Assembly: GCF_019192965.1 (NCBI RefSeq)
Contig: NZ_JAHTKU010000008.1
Location: 62,001-126,000 of the forward strand
Length of the DNA stretch: 64,000 nucleotides
Direction: 5' to 3'
Origin: Nocardioides daeguensis
Lineage (GTDB): Bacteria; Actinomycetota; Actinomycetes; Propionibacteriales; Nocardioidaceae
The translations under genes were made by a program, and so were the position numbers. Positions 18,842 through 31,309 of this stretch are shown here, in pieces. Position 1 is the stretch's first letter. Every line of letters begins with the position of its first letter. Under the pieces are notes generated by a model, which saw only the letters and a program-made list of their open reading frames with translations, made no database searches and was not told the origin of the DNA.

Positions 18842-20488
18842 GTGGGCGCGGCTCCCGTCGACGCGACCGCCACCGAAGCCTGGGCACGGCTCACCGACCT
18901 GGCGTCGGGCTTCGCGCCCGACCTGCGCCGGCAGCTGGCCGACGCCACGTGGGTCGAGCGGTCGACGGTCCAGGCGGCCGACCTTCGGGTCGACCTGTCC
19001 AAGAACCTGGTCACTCCGGAGATCTGGAGGGCGCTCCGGGCGCTCGCCGTGGAGGTCGACCTCCCGGCTCGCCGCGACGCCATGTTCCGTGGTGAGCGCA
19101 TCAACGTCACCGAGGACCGGGCGGTGCTCCACACCGCGTTGCGGCGGGCCGCGGGCTCCGACCTGCAGATCGGTGACACCGACGTCGTCGAGCAGGTCCA
19201 GGCCGTGCTGCACCGGGTCTATGCCTTCGCCGACGCGGTGCGCTCCGGCACCTGGCTCGGCTTCACCGGCAAGCCGATCACCACCGTGGTCAACATCGGC
19301 ATCGGTGGCTCGGACCTCGGTCCGGTGATGGCCTACGAAGCGCTGAAGCCGTACGTCCAGACTGGGTTGGAGTGCCGCTTCATCAGCAACATCGACCCGA
19401 CCGACGCCGCGCAGAAGCTCGCCGGTCTCGACCCCGCGACCACCCTCTTCATCGTCTCCAGCAAGACCTTCGGGACCCTGGAGACGCTCACCAACGCCCG
19501 GCTGTGCCGGGCCTGGCTGCTCGAGGGGCTGGGGGCCGGCGACGAGGCCGTCTCGCGCCACTTCGTCGCGGTCTCCACCGCCCTCGACAAGGTGGCGGCG
19601 TTCGGCATCGACCCCACCAACGCGTTCGGGTTCTGGGACTGGGTCGGCGGACGCTACTCCGTCGACTCGGCGATCGGCACCTCGCTCGCGGTCGCCATCG
19701 GGCCCGAGCGGTTCGAGGAGTTCCTGGGCGGGTTCCGGGCCGTCGACGAGCACTTCCTCACCGCGCCGCTCGAGCAGAACGTGCCGGTCCTGATGGGCCT
19801 GCTCAACGTCTGGTACGCCAACTTCCTCGGCGCCCAGTCCCACGCCGTGCTGCCGTACGCCCAGTCGCTGCACCGGTTCCCGGCGTACCTCCAACAGCTC
19901 ACCATGGAGTCCAACGGCAAGAGCGTGCGTTGGGACGGATCGCCGGTGACGACCGCCACCGGCGAGGTGTTCTGGGGCGAGCCCGGCACGAACGGGCAGC
20001 ACGCGTTCTACCAGCTCCTCCACCAGGGCACCCGGCTGGTCCCGGCCGACTTCATCGCGTTCGCGACCCCGAGCCACCCGCTCCGGGACGGCGACACCGA
20101 CGTCCACGAGCTGCTGCTGGCCAACTTCCTCGCCCAGACCCAGGCCCTGGCCTTCGGCAAGACGGCCGACGAGGTCCGCGCCGAGGGTACGGCGGAGGCG
20201 CTCGTGCCGGCCCGGGTGTTCCCCGGCAACCGGCCGACCACCTCGATCATGGCGCCGGCGCTGACGCCGGCGGTGCTCGGCCAGCTGATCGCGCTCTACG
20301 AGCACATCACCTTCACCCAGGGCGTCGTGTGGGGCATCGACAGCTTCGACCAGTGGGGCGTGGAGCTCGGCAAGCGGCTCGCGGTGCAGATCGCGCCCGC
20401 CCTCGCCGGCGACACCGCCGTGCTCGAGGCGCAGGACGTGTCGACCCGAGGGATGATCGACTACTACAGGGAGCACCGCGCACGATGA
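18842..20488 (+). CDS. pgi: Glucose-6-phosphate isomerase
   Basis: This 548-residue isomerase interconverts glucose-6-phosphate and fructose-6-phosphate. Family signatures are [27 protein letters not shown] and the catalytic-site region [10 protein letters not shown]. It is translationally coupled to pgl (4-nt overlap). In M. tuberculosis the tal-pgl interval carries zwf2 and opcA; here pgi occupies it. Confidence 0.95.
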   Translation: MGAAPVDATATEAWARLTDLASGFAPDLRRQLADATWVERSTVQAADLRVDLSKNLVTPEIWRALRALAVEVDLPARRDAMFRGERINVTEDRAVLHTALRRAAGSDLQIGDTDVVEQVQAVLHRVYAFADAVRSGTWLGFTGKPITTVVNIGIGGSDLGPVMAYEALKPYVQTGLECRFISNIDPTDAAQKLAGLDPATTLFIVSSKTFGTLETLTNARLCRAWLLEGLGAGDEAVSRHFVAVSTALDKVAAFGIDPTNAFGFWDWVGGRYSVDSAIGTSLAVAIGPERFEEFLGGFRAVDEHFLTAPLEQNVPVLMGLLNVWYANFLGAQSHAVLPYAQSLHRFPAYLQQLTMESNGKSVRWDGSPVTTATGEVFWGEPGTNGQHAFYQLLHQGTRLVPADFIAFATPSHPLRDGDTDVHELLLANFLAQTQALAFGKTADEVRAEGTAEALVPARVFPGNRPTTSIMAPALTPAVLGQLIALYEHITFTQGVVWGIDSFDQWGVELGKRLAVQIAPALAGDTAVLEAQDVSTRGMIDYYREHRAR

Positions 20489-21216
20489 CCGAGACGCCCC
20501 AGCCCCTGATCGAGGTCCACCCGGACGCCGGCGCGCTCGCGACCGCGGTCGCCGGGGAGCTCCTCAACCGGATCGCCGACGCCCAGGCTGCCGGCCACGT
20601 CCCGAACGTCGGGCTCACCGGTGGCAGCATCGCCGACGCGGTGCACGGCGAGATCGCCCGGCTGGCACCCGCCTCCGGCGTCGACTGGGGCGCCGTGGTG
20701 CTCTGGTTCGGCGACGAGCGGTTCGTCCCCGCCGACTCCCCCGAGCGCAACGTCAATCAGGCCCGGGCGGCTTTCCTCGATGAGGTCGGCGCCCGTCGGG
20801 TCCACACCGCGCCCGCCTCCTCCGAGGTCGACTCGGTCGAGGAGTCCGCGACGGCGTACGCCGACACGATCCGCTCCCAGGGTTCGGGTGACTTCGACGT
20901 GCTGATGCTCGGGGTCGGGCCCGACGGCCACGTCGCCTCGCTCTTCCCCGGCGCCCCGGCGCTCGGGGTCTCCGCCGCGACCACCGTCGCGGTGCACGAC
21001 TCCCCCAAGCCCCCGCCGGAGCGGGTCAGCCTCACGTTCGAGGCCCTCAACCGCTCCCAGTCGGTCTGGTTCCTGGTGAGCGGCGAGGCCAAGGCCGACG
21101 CCGTGCGTCGCGCGCTCGCCGAGGACGGCTCGGTCGCCGAGACGCCCGCACGGGGGGTGGCCGGTCGCGCCGAGACCGTCTGGTTCCTCGACGCGGACGC
21201 CGCCTCACTCGTCTAG
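20485..21216 (+). CDS. pgl: 6-phosphogluconolactonase
   Basis: This 243-residue DevB/Pgl-type lactonase hydrolyses 6-phosphogluconolactone in the oxidative pentose phosphate pathway. The family motifs [28 protein letters not shown] and [14 protein letters not shown] are intact. The start overlaps the pgi stop. Its usual partners zwf and opcA are not adjacent. Confidence 0.94.
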   Translation: MTETPQPLIEVHPDAGALATAVAGELLNRIADAQAAGHVPNVGLTGGSIADAVHGEIARLAPASGVDWGAVVLWFGDERFVPADSPERNVNQARAAFLDEVGARRVHTAPASSEVDSVEESATAYADTIRSQGSGDFDVLMLGVGPDGHVASLFPGAPALGVSAATTVAVHDSPKPPPERVSLTFEALNRSQSVWFLVSGEAKADAVRRALAEDGSVAETPARGVAGRAETVWFLDADAASLV

Positions 21217-21243
21217 GGCTGGGCGACGAGCCGGCGAGGCGCC

Positions 21244-21603
21244 TCAGAAGATGATCTCGCCGGACTTGCGGCGCGAGCGGAGCAGCTGGATGGCCTCGTC
21301 GAGGATGACCTCGGCCTCCTTGTCGGAGCGGCGCTCCTTCACGTAGGCCAGGTGCGTCTTGTAGGGCTCGATCTTCGGCGCCGGCGGGGCGTTCTCCGAG
21401 TCGAGACCGGCCGGCAGGCCACACTTCGGGCAGTCCCAGGAGTCCGGGACGGACGCCTCGACGGAGAAGGTGATCACCGAACGGTGGTCGTTCGCACAGA
21501 AGTACGTGACCGCCTGACGAGGAGCGGCCTCGCCGCGCTCGGCCTCCCCCATCGGACCCGCACCGACGCGACTACCGCGGATCGCGTTCCCACCACCAGC
21601 CAA
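21244..21603 (-). CDS. rbpA: RNA polymerase-binding protein RbpA
   Basis: This 119-residue RbpA binds sigma factor and RNA polymerase and stabilises open complexes in actinobacteria. N-terminal AIRGSRVGAGPMGEAERGE is the conserved tail, followed by the core with CANDH and CPKCG zinc-type ligands and the sigma-interaction helix EAEVILDEAIQLLRSRR. The start is a TTG at 21603, preceded by GAGGAGA at 7 nt; no in-frame ATG or GTG precedes the conserved N-terminus. Confidence 0.95.
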   Translation of the reverse strand: MAGGGNAIRGSRVGAGPMGEAERGEAAPRQAVTYFCANDHRSVITFSVEASVPDSWDCPKCGLPAGLDSENAPPAPKIEPYKTHLAYVKERRSDKEAEVILDEAIQLLRSRRKSGEIIF

Positions 21604-21672
21604 CGGATTCTCTCCTCAAGCCCTCGGACGACCCGGAGCTGTCCGGGTCGGGTTGCAAAGCGTTCTGTGCTG

Positions 21673-21909
21673 TCAGTTCTGATAGGCGAGCAGGAGCCCC
21701 AGCGCGATGACGCAGGCGAACCAGATGACGCCGACACCGACCGTGAACCGGTCGAGGTTGCGCTCGGCGACCGAGGATCCGCCGAGCGAGCTCGACATAC
21801 CGCCACCGAACATGTCCGAGAGACCGCCGCCCCGACCCTTGTGCAGGAGCACGAGCAGGATCATGATCAGGCTCGTCAGGATGAGCAGCACAGTCAGAAG
21901 CGTCGACAC
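21673..21909 (-). CDS. secG: Preprotein translocase subunit SecG
   Basis: This 78-residue SecG has two transmembrane helices (residues 3-22 and 54-75) around the conserved cytoplasmic loop HKGRGGGLSDMFGGG. It is an accessory subunit of SecYEG. GTG 21909 has TAGGAT 7 nt upstream. The rbpA-secG-tpiA order is common in actinobacteria. Confidence 0.94.
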   Translation of the reverse strand: MSTLLTVLLILTSLIMILLVLLHKGRGGGLSDMFGGGMSSSLGGSSVAERNLDRFTVGVGVIWFACVIALGLLLAYQN

Positions 21910-21916
21910 GCGAGGA

Positions 21917-21922
21917 ATCCTA
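21917..21922 (-). promoter_or_regulatory. -10 hexamer TAGGAT, leaderless start of secG
   Basis: TAGGAT on the minus strand is 7 nt from the GTG at 21909, just after tpiA ends. Confidence 0.5.
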
Positions 21923-21936
21923 CGTCAGGGCTGGTG

Positions 21937-22737
21937 CTACGACAGCACCGGCATGTCGTAGAACCGGCAGATTCCCCCGAACTCGTCGGCCGCCAGGCTC
22001 GCCCCGCCCACCAGGGCGCCGTCGACGTCGGTCTTGGCCATGATCCCCGCCACGTTCGCGGCCTTCACCGAGCCGCCGTAGAGGATCCGGACGGCGTCGG
22101 CGGCCTCGTCGCCGTGGGACTTGCGGACCTGCTCGCGGATGGCAGCGCAGACCTCCTGCGCGTCGTCGGGGGTGGCGACCTCGCCGGTGCCGATCGCCCA
22201 GACCGGCTCGTAGGCGATGACCAGTCCCGCGACCTGCTTCTTCGTCAGCCCGTCGAGCGAACCCTCGACCTGTGCGTTGGTGTACTCGACGTGCTCGCCG
22301 GCCTGGCGGACCTCGAGGCCCTCCCCGACGCAGACGATCGGCGTGATCTTCTCCGCCAGCGCGGCCTTCGCCTTGGCGTTCACGACCGCATCAGTCTCGG
22401 CGTGGTACTGCCGTCGCTCGGAGTGGCCGACCACGACGTACGAGCAGCCCAGCTTGGCGAGCATCGCCGCCGAGACCTCGCCCGTGTAGGCGCCGGCGCT
22501 GTGCTGCGAGACGTCCTGGGCGCCGTACCGGATGGAGAGGCGGTCGCCGTCAATCAGGGTCTGCACGGAGCGGATGTCGGTGAACGGCGGGATCACCGCG
22601 ACCTCGACCTTGCCGTAGTCGTGCCGCTTGTCGGACAGCGTCCAGGCCAGCTTCTGGACGAGGACGACGGCCTCGGCGTGGTTGAGGTTCATCTTCCAGT
22701 TGCCCGCCATCAGGGGCGTGCGGGTGGTCTTGGTCAT
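21937..22737 (-). CDS. tpiA: Triosephosphate isomerase
   Basis: This 266-residue TIM-barrel enzyme has AGNWKMN near the N-terminus, catalytic His in VVGHSERR, catalytic Glu in [11 protein letters not shown] and the phosphate loop YGGSVK. Its start overlaps the pgk stop codon (TGATG), so both are translated from one message. Confidence 0.96.
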   Translation of the reverse strand: MTKTTRTPLMAGNWKMNLNHAEAVVLVQKLAWTLSDKRHDYGKVEVAVIPPFTDIRSVQTLIDGDRLSIRYGAQDVSQHSAGAYTGEVSAAMLAKLGCSYVVVGHSERRQYHAETDAVVNAKAKAALAEKITPIVCVGEGLEVRQAGEHVEYTNAQVEGSLDGLTKKQVAGLVIAYEPVWAIGTGEVATPDDAQEVCAAIREQVRKSHGDEAADAVRILYGGSVKAANVAGIMAKTDVDGALVGGASLAADEFGGICRFYDMPVLS

Positions 22738-23942
22738 CAGTCCTCCAGAACCGTGATGCCGGGCAGTTCCTTGCCCTCGAGGTACTCGAGGCTGGCGCCG
22801 CCACCGGTCGAGATGTGGCCGAACGCGGCCTCGTCGAACCCGAGGGTGCGTACGGCGGCCGCCGAGTCGCCGCCGCCGACGACCGAGAGGCCGTCGACCT
22901 TCGTCAGCGCCTCCGCGACGGCACGGGTGCCCTCCGCGAAGGCGGGCTGCTCGAAGACGCCCATCGGGCCGTTCCAGAAGACCGTCCTGGCGTCGGCGAG
23001 AGCGGCCGCGAACGCGGCGCCGGACTCCGGGCCGATGTCGAGGCCGAGGCTGTCGGCCGGGATGGCGTCGGCAGCGACGACCCGGGCGGAGGCCTGGTCG
23101 CCGAAGCTGTCGGCGACGACGATGTCGGTGGGCAGCACGATCTCGACGCCGAGCTCCTCGGCCCGGGCCCGGTAGGCCCGCACCGTGTCGAGCTGGTCCT
23201 CCTCGAGCAGGCTCTTGCCGACCTCGTGGCCGTCGGCCTTGAGGAAGGTGAAGACCATGCCGCCGCCGATGAGCAGCTTGTCGGCCTTGCCGAGCAGGTT
23301 GTCGATCACGCCGAGCTTGTCGGAGACCTTGGAGCCGCCGAGCACGACGACGTAGGGGCGCTCGGGGTCGACGGTGAGCCGGCGCAGCACCGCGACCTCG
23401 GCGGCCACGAGACCGCCCATGGCGTGCGGGAGGCGCTGCGCGACGTCGTACACGCTGGCCTGCTTGCGGTGCACCACACCGAAGCCGTCGGAGACGAAGG
23501 CGTCGGCGAGGGCGGCGAGCTGGTCGGCGAAGGCGCCGCGCTCGGCGTCGTCCTTGCTGGTCTCGCCGGGGTTGAACCGGACGTTCTCGAGCAGCGCGAC
23601 CTGGCCGTCGGCGAGGGCCGCGACGGTCTCCTGGGCGGAGGCTCCGACGGTGTCGCCGGCGAACGCGACGGGGGCGCCGAGGAGGTCGCCGAGTCGAGCC
23701 GCGACGGGCGCGAGCGAGTACGCCGGGTCCGGCTCGCCCTTCGGACGACCGAGGTGGGCGGTGACGACCACGCGGGCACCGGCGTCGGCCAGTGCCTTGA
23801 TGGTCGGCACGCTCGCGCGGATCCGGCCGTCGTCGGTGATCCGGGTGCCGTCGAGCGGCACGTTGAGGTCGGAGCGGACGAGGACGCGCTTGCCGCGGAC
23901 GCTCTGCAAGAACTCCGGGGCGAGGCCGTTGAAGTCAGTCAC
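22737..23942 (-). CDS. pgk: Phosphoglycerate kinase
   Basis: This 401-residue kinase has the N-terminal [14 protein letters not shown], the hinge region LGGSKVSDK and the C-terminal nucleotide-binding [11 protein letters not shown]. It makes ATP from 1,3-bisphosphoglycerate. GTG 23942 lies 36 nt downstream of gap, and a TAGGCT hexamer occurs 9 nt upstream of it, so there may be an internal promoter. Confidence 0.96.
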   Translation of the reverse strand: MTDFNGLAPEFLQSVRGKRVLVRSDLNVPLDGTRITDDGRIRASVPTIKALADAGARVVVTAHLGRPKGEPDPAYSLAPVAARLGDLLGAPVAFAGDTVGASAQETVAALADGQVALLENVRFNPGETSKDDAERGAFADQLAALADAFVSDGFGVVHRKQASVYDVAQRLPHAMGGLVAAEVAVLRRLTVDPERPYVVVLGGSKVSDKLGVIDNLLGKADKLLIGGGMVFTFLKADGHEVGKSLLEEDQLDTVRAYRARAEELGVEIVLPTDIVVADSFGDQASARVVAADAIPADSLGLDIGPESGAAFAAALADARTVFWNGPMGVFEQPAFAEGTRAVAEALTKVDGLSVVGGGDSAAAVRTLGFDEAAFGHISTGGGASLEYLEGKELPGITVLED

Positions 23943-23978
23943 AAGCGTCAGAGCCTAATCAATGCTCTCGGTCGCGGC

Positions 23979-25043
<1,065 letters not shown>

Positions 25044-26030
25044 TCAGGCGTCGCCGGCGAGCATCTCCGGCGTCAGCGACGCCTCGGTGTCGGGTACGCC
25101 GAGCTCCTCGGCCCGCTTGTCGGCCATGGCCAGCAGCCGGCGGATCCGGCCGGCGATGGCGTCCTTGGTGAGGACCGGGTCGTGCAGCTGACCGAGCTCC
25201 TCCAGCGAGGCCTGCTTGTGCTCGAGGCGCAGCTCACCGGCCATCCGCAGGTGGTCGGGCACCTCGTCGCCGAGGATCTCCATCGCGCGGTGCACTCGGG
25301 CACCGGCCGTCACGGCCGCGCGCGCCGAGCGCCGCAGGTTGGCGTCGTCGAAGTTGGCGAGCCGGTTGGCGGTGGCCCGGACCTCGCGCCGCATCCGGCG
25401 CTCCTCCCAGGCCATCAGCGTCTCGTGGGCGCCGAGCCGGGCGAGCAGCTGGCCGATCGCGTCGCCGTCGCGGATCACCACCCGGTCGACGCCGCGGACC
25501 TCGCGGGCCTTGGCCTGGATGCCGAGCCGACGGGCGACGCCGACCAGGGCGAGGGCGGCCTCCGAGCCCGGGCAGGTCACCTCGAGCGACGAGGAGCGAC
25601 CGGGCTCGGTCAGCGAGCCGTGGGCGAGGAAGGCGCCGCGCCAGGCGGCGACCGCGTCGCAGGCACCGCCGGACACGACGGCCGGCGGGAGGCCGCGGAC
25701 GGGGCGGCCCCGCTGGTCGAGCAGGCCGGTCTGGCGGGCCAGCGCCTCGCCGTCCTTGACCACCCGCACGATGTAGCGACTGCCCTTGCGCAGGCCGTTG
25801 CCCTGCACCATCACGACCTCGGAGCCTTGGCCGTACACCTCGGAGATGTCCTTGCGCAGCCGGCGCGCGGCCGCACCGGTGTCGAGCTCGGCCTCGACGA
25901 CGATCTTGCCGCCGACGATGTGGAGTCCGCCGGCGAAGCGCAGCATCGACGCGACCTCGGCCTTGCGGCAGCACACCTTCGTCACGGGGATGTTGGCGAG
26001 CTCCGCCTTGACCTGTGCCGTCATCGCCAT
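25044..26030 (-). CDS. whiA: Sporulation-type regulator WhiA
   Basis: This 328-residue WhiA has an N-terminal degenerate LAGLIDADG fold ([18 protein letters not shown]) and a C-terminal helix-turn-helix ending in [25 protein letters not shown]. In Streptomyces it regulates sporulation and division genes; in other actinobacteria it is conserved next to yvcK and rapZ. ATG 26030 is preceded by GGAGG; ATG 26024 is an alternative. Confidence 0.95.
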   Translation of the reverse strand: MAMTAQVKAELANIPVTKVCCRKAEVASMLRFAGGLHIVGGKIVVEAELDTGAAARRLRKDISEVYGQGSEVVMVQGNGLRKGSRYIVRVVKDGEALARQTGLLDQRGRPVRGLPPAVVSGGACDAVAAWRGAFLAHGSLTEPGRSSSLEVTCPGSEAALALVGVARRLGIQAKAREVRGVDRVVIRDGDAIGQLLARLGAHETLMAWEERRMRREVRATANRLANFDDANLRRSARAAVTAGARVHRAMEILGDEVPDHLRMAGELRLEHKQASLEELGQLHDPVLTKDAIAGRIRRLLAMADKRAEELGVPDTEASLTPEMLAGDA

Positions 26031-26061
26031 AGGGGCGATCCTCCCACGACGGTCAACAACC

Positions 26062-27054
26062 TCAGGAGCCGACGCCGAAGACCTTGGCGTAGGCCGTGGC
26101 GAGCTTCACGGGATCGTGGCGCGGGGTGCCGTCAGCGCGTGCCAGGTCGTCGACGACCAGGCGGGCGCCGAGCGCGGCGACGGTGTGCTCGAGCTCGCCG
26201 AGGTCCTCGCCGACCGACGTCCGGTCGGCGAGGACGACGTCGATGCCCAGGTCCGGGGCGTGCTCGGCGAGCACGGCCAGGTGGTCGGCCGGGCCGAAGC
26301 CGCCGGTCTCGCCGGCCTGCTCGTCGAGGTTGAGGACGACGACCAGGCGCGCGTCGGTCGCGACCAGCGCCTCGCGCAGCCGCGGCACGAGCAGGTGGGG
26401 CAGCACGCTGCTGAACCACGAGCCGGGTCCGAGGACCACCCAGTCGGCGCCGGCGATCGCGTCGACGACGGCGGGACTGACCTCGGGGTCGGCCGGCTCG
26501 AGCGCGATCTCGGTGATCACGCCGTCGGTGGTGGCGACCTCGACCTGTCCGCGGACCGAGGTGAGCGCGTCCGGGTCGCCGGCGACCAGCCCGCGCACCT
26601 CGGCGGTGATGTCCATCGGCGTCATCGCCATCGGCAGCACCCTGCCCTTGGCGCCGAGCAGGCGGCCGACCCAGTCGAGCGCGTCGACGTGGTCGCCGAG
26701 CAGCTCCCACAGACCGACGATGAGCAGGTTGCCGACCACGTGGCCGCGCATCTCGCCATCGCCCTCGAACCGGTGCTGCAGCACCTTGGCCCAGGTGGCG
26801 CCCCACTCGTCGTCACCGCACAGCGCGGCCAGCGCCATCCGCAGGTCACCGGGCGGCAGCACGCCGAACTCGCCGCGCAGCCGTCCGGACGAGCCACCGT
26901 TGTCGGCGACGGTGACGACCGCGGTCAGCTCGTCGACGGTCAGGTCGTCGACGAGCTGGCGCAGCGCGCTGAGCGAGGCGTGCAGGCCGTGACCGCCCCC
27001 CAGCGCCACGACGGCCTGCGCCCGCTGGTCGGCGCCCAGGAGGTCCGAGCTCAC
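26062..27054 (-). CDS. YvcK/CofD-like protein (gluconeogenesis factor family)
   Basis: This 330-residue protein has the nucleotide-sugar-binding motifs [13 protein letters not shown] and [12 protein letters not shown], and [17 protein letters not shown]. YvcK-type proteins bind UDP-GlcNAc and link metabolism to cell-wall synthesis; the CofD fold is shared with F420 biosynthesis, but the whiA-rapZ neighbourhood favours YvcK. GTG 27054 overlaps the rapZ stop by 4 nt. Confidence 0.93.
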   Translation of the reverse strand: MSSDLLGADQRAQAVVALGGGHGLHASLSALRQLVDDLTVDELTAVVTVADNGGSSGRLRGEFGVLPPGDLRMALAALCGDDEWGATWAKVLQHRFEGDGEMRGHVVGNLLIVGLWELLGDHVDALDWVGRLLGAKGRVLPMAMTPMDITAEVRGLVAGDPDALTSVRGQVEVATTDGVITEIALEPADPEVSPAVVDAIAGADWVVLGPGSWFSSVLPHLLVPRLREALVATDARLVVVLNLDEQAGETGGFGPADHLAVLAEHAPDLGIDVVLADRTSVGEDLGELEHTVAALGARLVVDDLARADGTPRHDPVKLATAYAKVFGVGS

Positions 27055-27926
27055 TCGCGCCCCAGGTCACGGTGGAGGGCGCGGGCGACGTAGCCCCGCT
27101 CCCCCAGCCGACGGGCGATCTCCTCGGTCATCGCCACGCTCCGGTGCTTGCCGCCGGTACAGCCGATCGCGACCCGCATGAACCTCTTGCCCTCGCGCAG
27201 GTAGCCCTCGGCCACCCCGGACAGCAGCGGCACGTAGGCGTCGACGAACTCGGCGGCGCCCGGCCGGCCCAGGACGTACGCCGACACCTCGGCGTCCTGG
27301 CCGGTGCGGGGCCGCAGCTCGGGGACCCAGTGCGGGTTGGGCAGGAAGCGCATGTCGGCCATGTAGTCGGCATCGACGGGGATGCCGTACTTGAAGCCGA
27401 AGCTGATCACCGAGACCCGCAGCCGGGTCGTCTCGGCGGTGCCGAAGGATTCGGCGATCCGGTCGGTGAGCTGGTGCACGTTGAGGCCGGTCGTGTCGAT
27501 GACCAGGTCGGCCTCCGAGCGCAGGTCGGCGAGCACGACCCGCTCCCGCTGGAGCCCGTCGAGCAGCCGGCCGCCCTCCTGCAGCGGGTGCGGACGGCGC
27601 GCGGCCTCCTGCCGGCGCACCAGCACCTCGTCGGTGGCGTCGAGGAAGACCAGCGTCGTGACGCGGCCGGCGACGCCGTGGGCGAGCGCGCTGCGCAGGC
27701 CCTGGAAGAAGGAGCCGGACCGGACGTCGACGACGACCGCGACCGGTTGGGCCGGGCCGTGGCTCTCGTCGACGAGGCGGACCACCTCCGGCAGCAGGCT
27801 CGGCGGGAGGTTGTCGACGACGAAGAAACCGAGGTCCTCGAGCTCCTTCGCCGCGGTGCTGCGGCCGGCACCGGTCATCCCGGTGACGACCACGAGCTGC
27901 CCGTGCGTTTCATCCATGGGCGTCAT
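27051..27926 (-). CDS. rapZ: RapZ-family nucleotide-binding protein
   Basis: This protein of about 291 residues has Walker [10 protein letters not shown] (16-24), [16 protein letters not shown] and the C-terminal [18 protein letters not shown] typical of RapZ/YvcJ. E. coli RapZ controls GlmS via small RNAs; actinobacterial roles are less defined. ATG 27926 has AGGTGGG upstream and overlaps the uvrC end by 17 nt; ATG 27917 is an alternative. Confidence 0.92.
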   Translation of the reverse strand: MTPMDETHGQLVVVTGMTGAGRSTAAKELEDLGFFVVDNLPPSLLPEVVRLVDESHGPAQPVAVVVDVRSGSFFQGLRSALAHGVAGRVTTLVFLDATDEVLVRRQEAARRPHPLQEGGRLLDGLQRERVVLADLRSEADLVIDTTGLNVHQLTDRIAESFGTAETTRLRVSVISFGFKYGIPVDADYMADMRFLPNPHWVPELRPRTGQDAEVSAYVLGRPGAAEFVDAYVPLLSGVAEGYLREGKRFMRVAIGCTGGKHRSVAMTEEIARRLGERGYVARALHRDLGRE

Positions 27927-29868
27927 TGTGCCCACCTGCCCCGTCGAGGGCCTCCTTGATGGCGGCGGCCGTGCGTGGCCCCATCCCGGGAACGGCGGCG
28001 ATCTCCTCGACCGTGGCGGCGCGCAGCTTGCGCAGGGAGCCGAAGTGGCGCAGCAGTGTCTTGCGGCGTACCTCGCCGAGGCCGGGGACGTCGTCGAGCA
28101 GGCTCTCCACCATCGACTTGGAGCGGCGGTTGCGGTGGTGGGTGATCGCGAACCGGTGTGCCTCGTCGCGCACCCGCTGCAGCAGGTAGAGACCTTCGGA
28201 GGTTCGCGGCAGGATGACCGGGTCCTCCTCGCCCGGCACCCAGACCTCCTCGAGCCGCTTGGCGAGGCCGCAGACCGGGATGTCGTCGATGCCGAGCTCG
28301 TCGAGCGCCCGCTGCGCTGCGGCCACCTGGGGCGCCCCGCCGTCGACGACCACGAGGCCCGGGGCGTAGGCGAACTTCCGGGGGCGACCGGTGTCGGGGT
28401 CGACCAGCATCGGACCGGTCCCGGCGTCGGGGTCGCCGGGCCGCAGCTCGGAGCGCGCCTGCTCGTCGAGCAGTCGGCGGAACCGGCGAGTGATCACCTC
28501 GTGCATCGCCTTGACGTCGTCGGAGCCGTCCTGGTCCTTGATCACGAACCGGCGGTACTCCCCCTTGCGGGCCAGCCCGTCCTCGAACACCACCATCGAC
28601 GCCACGATCTCGGTGCCCTGGATGTGGGACACGTCGTAGCACTCGATCCGCAGCGGCGCCTCGTCGAGCTCCAGCGCCTCCGCGATCTCGGCCAGGGCGC
28701 GGTTGCGGGTGGTGAGGTCGCTGGCGCGTTTGGTCTTGTGCAGCGCGAGGGACTCGGTGGCGTTGCGGGCCACCGTCTCCTGGAGGGTCTTCTTGTCCCC
28801 GCGCTGCGGGACCCGGATCTCGACCTTCGCGCCGCGCAGGTCCGAGAGCAGCTGCTCGAAGGTCGCGTGCTCCGCCGGCAGGGCCGGGACCAGGATCTCC
28901 CGGGGGACGGCGTCGCGGACGTCCTCGGGCGCCACGCCGGCGTACAGCTGGAGCAGGAAGTCCTCGACCAGGGCCGCCGTGTCGCCGTCGTCGGTGCGGT
29001 CGGCGACCCAGCCGCGCTGGCCGCGGATCCGGCCGCCACGCACGTAGAACACCTGCACCGCGACCTCGAGCGGGTCCTCGGCCAGCGCGATCACGTCGGC
29101 GTCCGACCCGTCACCGAAGACGACCGCCTGCTTCTCGAGCGCCTTGTTCATCGCGCCGAGGTCGTCGCGCAGCCGCGCGGCCTTCTCGAAGTCGAGCGCG
29201 TCGGAGGCGGCGTACATCTCCTGCTCGATGCGCCTCATGAACGGGCGGGTCCGCCCGGCCATGAACTCGCAGAAGTCGTCGACGATCGCGCGGTGGTCCT
29301 CAGCTGAGACGTTGCCGACGCAGGGCGCCGCGCACTTGTCGATGTAGCCGAGCAGGCACGGCCGTCCGATCTGGCTGGACCGCTTGAACACGCCGTTGCT
29401 GCACGAGCGCATCGGGAAGACGCGGAGCAGGATGTCGACGGTCTCGCGGATCGCCCAGGCGTGGCCGTAGGGGCCGAAGTAGCGGGTGCCCTTGCGCTTG
29501 GCGCCGCGCCCGACCATGACGCGGGGGAACTCCTCGGACACGGTGACAGCGAGCCACGGGTAGGACTTGTCGTCGCGGTACTTGACGTTGAAGCGCGGGT
29601 CGTACTCCTTGATCCAGGAGTACTCCAGCTGCAGCGCCTCGACCTCGGTCCCGACGACCGTCCACTCCACGGACGTTGCTGTCGTCACCATCGTGGCGGT
29701 GCGCGGGTGCAGGTTGCCGATGTCCTGGAAGTACGACGACAGCCGGGCGCGCAGGTTCTTCGCCTTGCCGACGTAGACGACCCGCCCGGTGCGGTCGCGG
29801 AACCGGTAGACACCCGGCTGGGTGGGGATCGAGCCGGGTTTCGGCCGGTAGCTCAGCGCGGGTGACAC
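27910..29868 (-). CDS. uvrC: Excinuclease ABC subunit UvrC
   Basis: This 652-residue nucleotide-excision-repair endonuclease has an N-terminal GIY-YIG domain ([20 protein letters not shown]), a UVR segment with [13 protein letters not shown], an RNase H-like C-terminal nuclease ([25 protein letters not shown]) and tandem helix-hairpin-helix motifs at the end. GTG 29868 is preferred because TAGGGT lies 7 nt upstream; ATG 29898 or 29901 would add 10-11 residues. No SOS box is seen upstream. Confidence 0.93.
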   Translation of the reverse strand: MSPALSYRPKPGSIPTQPGVYRFRDRTGRVVYVGKAKNLRARLSSYFQDIGNLHPRTATMVTTATSVEWTVVGTEVEALQLEYSWIKEYDPRFNVKYRDDKSYPWLAVTVSEEFPRVMVGRGAKRKGTRYFGPYGHAWAIRETVDILLRVFPMRSCSNGVFKRSSQIGRPCLLGYIDKCAAPCVGNVSAEDHRAIVDDFCEFMAGRTRPFMRRIEQEMYAASDALDFEKAARLRDDLGAMNKALEKQAVVFGDGSDADVIALAEDPLEVAVQVFYVRGGRIRGQRGWVADRTDDGDTAALVEDFLLQLYAGVAPEDVRDAVPREILVPALPAEHATFEQLLSDLRGAKVEIRVPQRGDKKTLQETVARNATESLALHKTKRASDLTTRNRALAEIAEALELDEAPLRIECYDVSHIQGTEIVASMVVFEDGLARKGEYRRFVIKDQDGSDDVKAMHEVITRRFRRLLDEQARSELRPGDPDAGTGPMLVDPDTGRPRKFAYAPGLVVVDGGAPQVAAAQRALDELGIDDIPVCGLAKRLEEVWVPGEEDPVILPRTSEGLYLLQRVRDEAHRFAITHHRNRRSKSMVESLLDDVPGLGEVRRKTLLRHFGSLRKLRAATVEEIAAVPGMGPRTAAAIKEALDGAGGHNDAHG

Positions 29869-29875
29869 ACGATCA

Positions 29876-29881
29876 ACCCTA
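29876..29881 (-). promoter_or_regulatory. -10 hexamer TAGGGT, leaderless start of uvrC
   Basis: TAGGGT on the minus strand is 7 nt before GTG 29868. It supports this start over the upstream ATGs. Confidence 0.45.
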
Positions 29882-29935
29882 CGGATCGCGTCCGACATCA
29901 TCTTATTGGCGTTAGTCGCGTGGTTTACTAGAGTT

Positions 29936-31309
29936 ATGCGATGTCGGGATGCCTACGGCTACGAGCTCACCACCAGCCCCCTGGCCGCCGACGCCTATGT
30001 CGGCGGCGTGCGCGACCTGCTGCGGCTCCGCACCGGCGCCGCCGACCGGGTGGCCACCGCGATCGCCCTGGACCCGACGTTCGCGCTCGGGCACGCCGCT
30101 CTCGCCCTGCTCGGCCACGAGATGTGCGTGCAGGTCGACATCGCCGCACGGCTCGCCGACGCCCGCCTGCACGCGGCCCGGGCCACCGAACGGGAGCGCA
30201 GCCACGTGCACGCGGTCGAGCGACACCTGGTCGGCGACCCCGCACCCCTGATCGCCCACCTGGCGTCCTACCCGCGCGACGCGCTGCTGCTCTCCGTGGC
30301 CATGCCGACGATCGCGTTCGCGGGCGTGACCGACGTCCCGGAGCAGGCCTGGCGGATCGTCGAGGACGCGGCGCCGGCGTACGGCGACGACCCGTGGATC
30401 ACTGGCCTGATGGCGTTCGTGCGCCAGGAGCAACGTCGCTTCGACGAGGCGATGGACCTCTCCTGCCGCTCGCTCGCCGCCGAGCCGTCCGGCGGTCATG
30501 CCGCGCACGCACGGGCCCACGCGCACTACGAGACCGGCGACCACGCGGCTGGCCTGGCCTGGATGGACGACTGGATCGACGGCGACGGCGCCACGACCGA
30601 CAGCCTCACCCACTTCTCGTGGCACGCCGCCCTGCACGAGCTCTCGATCGGCGACCTGGCCGCGGTCCGGGCCCGCTACGACCGCCAGCTCCAACCGCGC
30701 CACGCTGTCGGCTGTCGCGCCCTCGTCGACAGCGGGTCGCTGCTGTTCCGCTGGGCGATCACCCCGGACGCGGGCGACGTGCCGCCGATCGAGGAGGTCG
30801 TCGCCGTGACCGGCCGTGACGTGCTGGAGCGCCCCGGCACGGCCTTCCTCGGGCTCCACGCCGCTGTGGCGCTGCTGGCCACCGGTGACCCGGTGGGCCT
30901 GCGCAAGCTGGCGGCCTGGAGCGCGGGGCACCCGAGCCCGACCCACCGTGACGTCGTCGCTCCCCTGGCCACCGCCCTCGCCCTGCTCGCCGACGGCCGC
31001 TGCTCGGCCGCCGCCGACCGGCTGGCCGCGCTGGCGTCCTCGACGTGGCGCCTCGGCGGCTCGGACGCCCAGCGCGAGATCGTCGAGGAGGCGCGCATCG
31101 CCGCCCTGCTCCGCGCTGGTCGGTACGACGATGCGCGGCAGGTGCTCGACAACCGGCTCGACCGGCGGGCATCGCCGCGCGACGTCGCCTGGCGTCGGTC
31201 CGCGAGCGCTCAGGCGGCGAGGATCTTGTCGCCGTCGACCTTGATCTCGACCTTCGCCAGCGCCGACGGCGCCGGACCGCCCTCGACCTCGCCGGTGGTC
31301 GCCGAGTAG
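29936..31309 (+). CDS. Tetratricopeptide-like helical repeat protein
   Basis: This 457-residue, all-helical protein resembles actinobacterial tetratricopeptide-like proteins starting [22 protein letters not shown]. Helix pairs such as [20 protein letters not shown] and [18 protein letters not shown] follow TPR spacing. The function is unknown and presumably protein-protein interaction. The last 33 or so residues are read across the 3' end of the convergent Rieske gene (100-nt overlap) and differ in composition, so the reading frame may have lost its original stop. ATG 29936 gives the best N-terminus. Confidence 0.7.
   Translation: MRCRDAYGYELTTSPLAADAYVGGVRDLLRLRTGAADRVATAIALDPTFALGHAALALLGHEMCVQVDIAARLADARLHAARATERERSHVHAVERHLVGDPAPLIAHLASYPRDALLLSVAMPTIAFAGVTDVPEQAWRIVEDAAPAYGDDPWITGLMAFVRQEQRRFDEAMDLSCRSLAAEPSGGHAAHARAHAHYETGDHAAGLAWMDDWIDGDGATTDSLTHFSWHAALHELSIGDLAAVRARYDRQLQPRHAVGCRALVDSGSLLFRWAITPDAGDVPPIEEVVAVTGRDVLERPGTAFLGLHAAVALLATGDPVGLRKLAAWSAGHPSPTHRDVVAPLATALALLADGRCSAAADRLAALASSTWRLGGSDAQREIVEEARIAALLRAGRYDDARQVLDNRLDRRASPRDVAWRRSASAQAARILSPSTLISTFASADGAGPPSTSPVVAE

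Noticed and set aside
29929..29943. TAGAGT followed 6 nt later by ATG at 29941 as a leaderless start
   Set aside because: That ATG is out of frame with the TPR-like protein and opens an Arg-rich shadow frame. The frame starting at 29936 matches the family N-terminus. I left this site out of the leaderless list.
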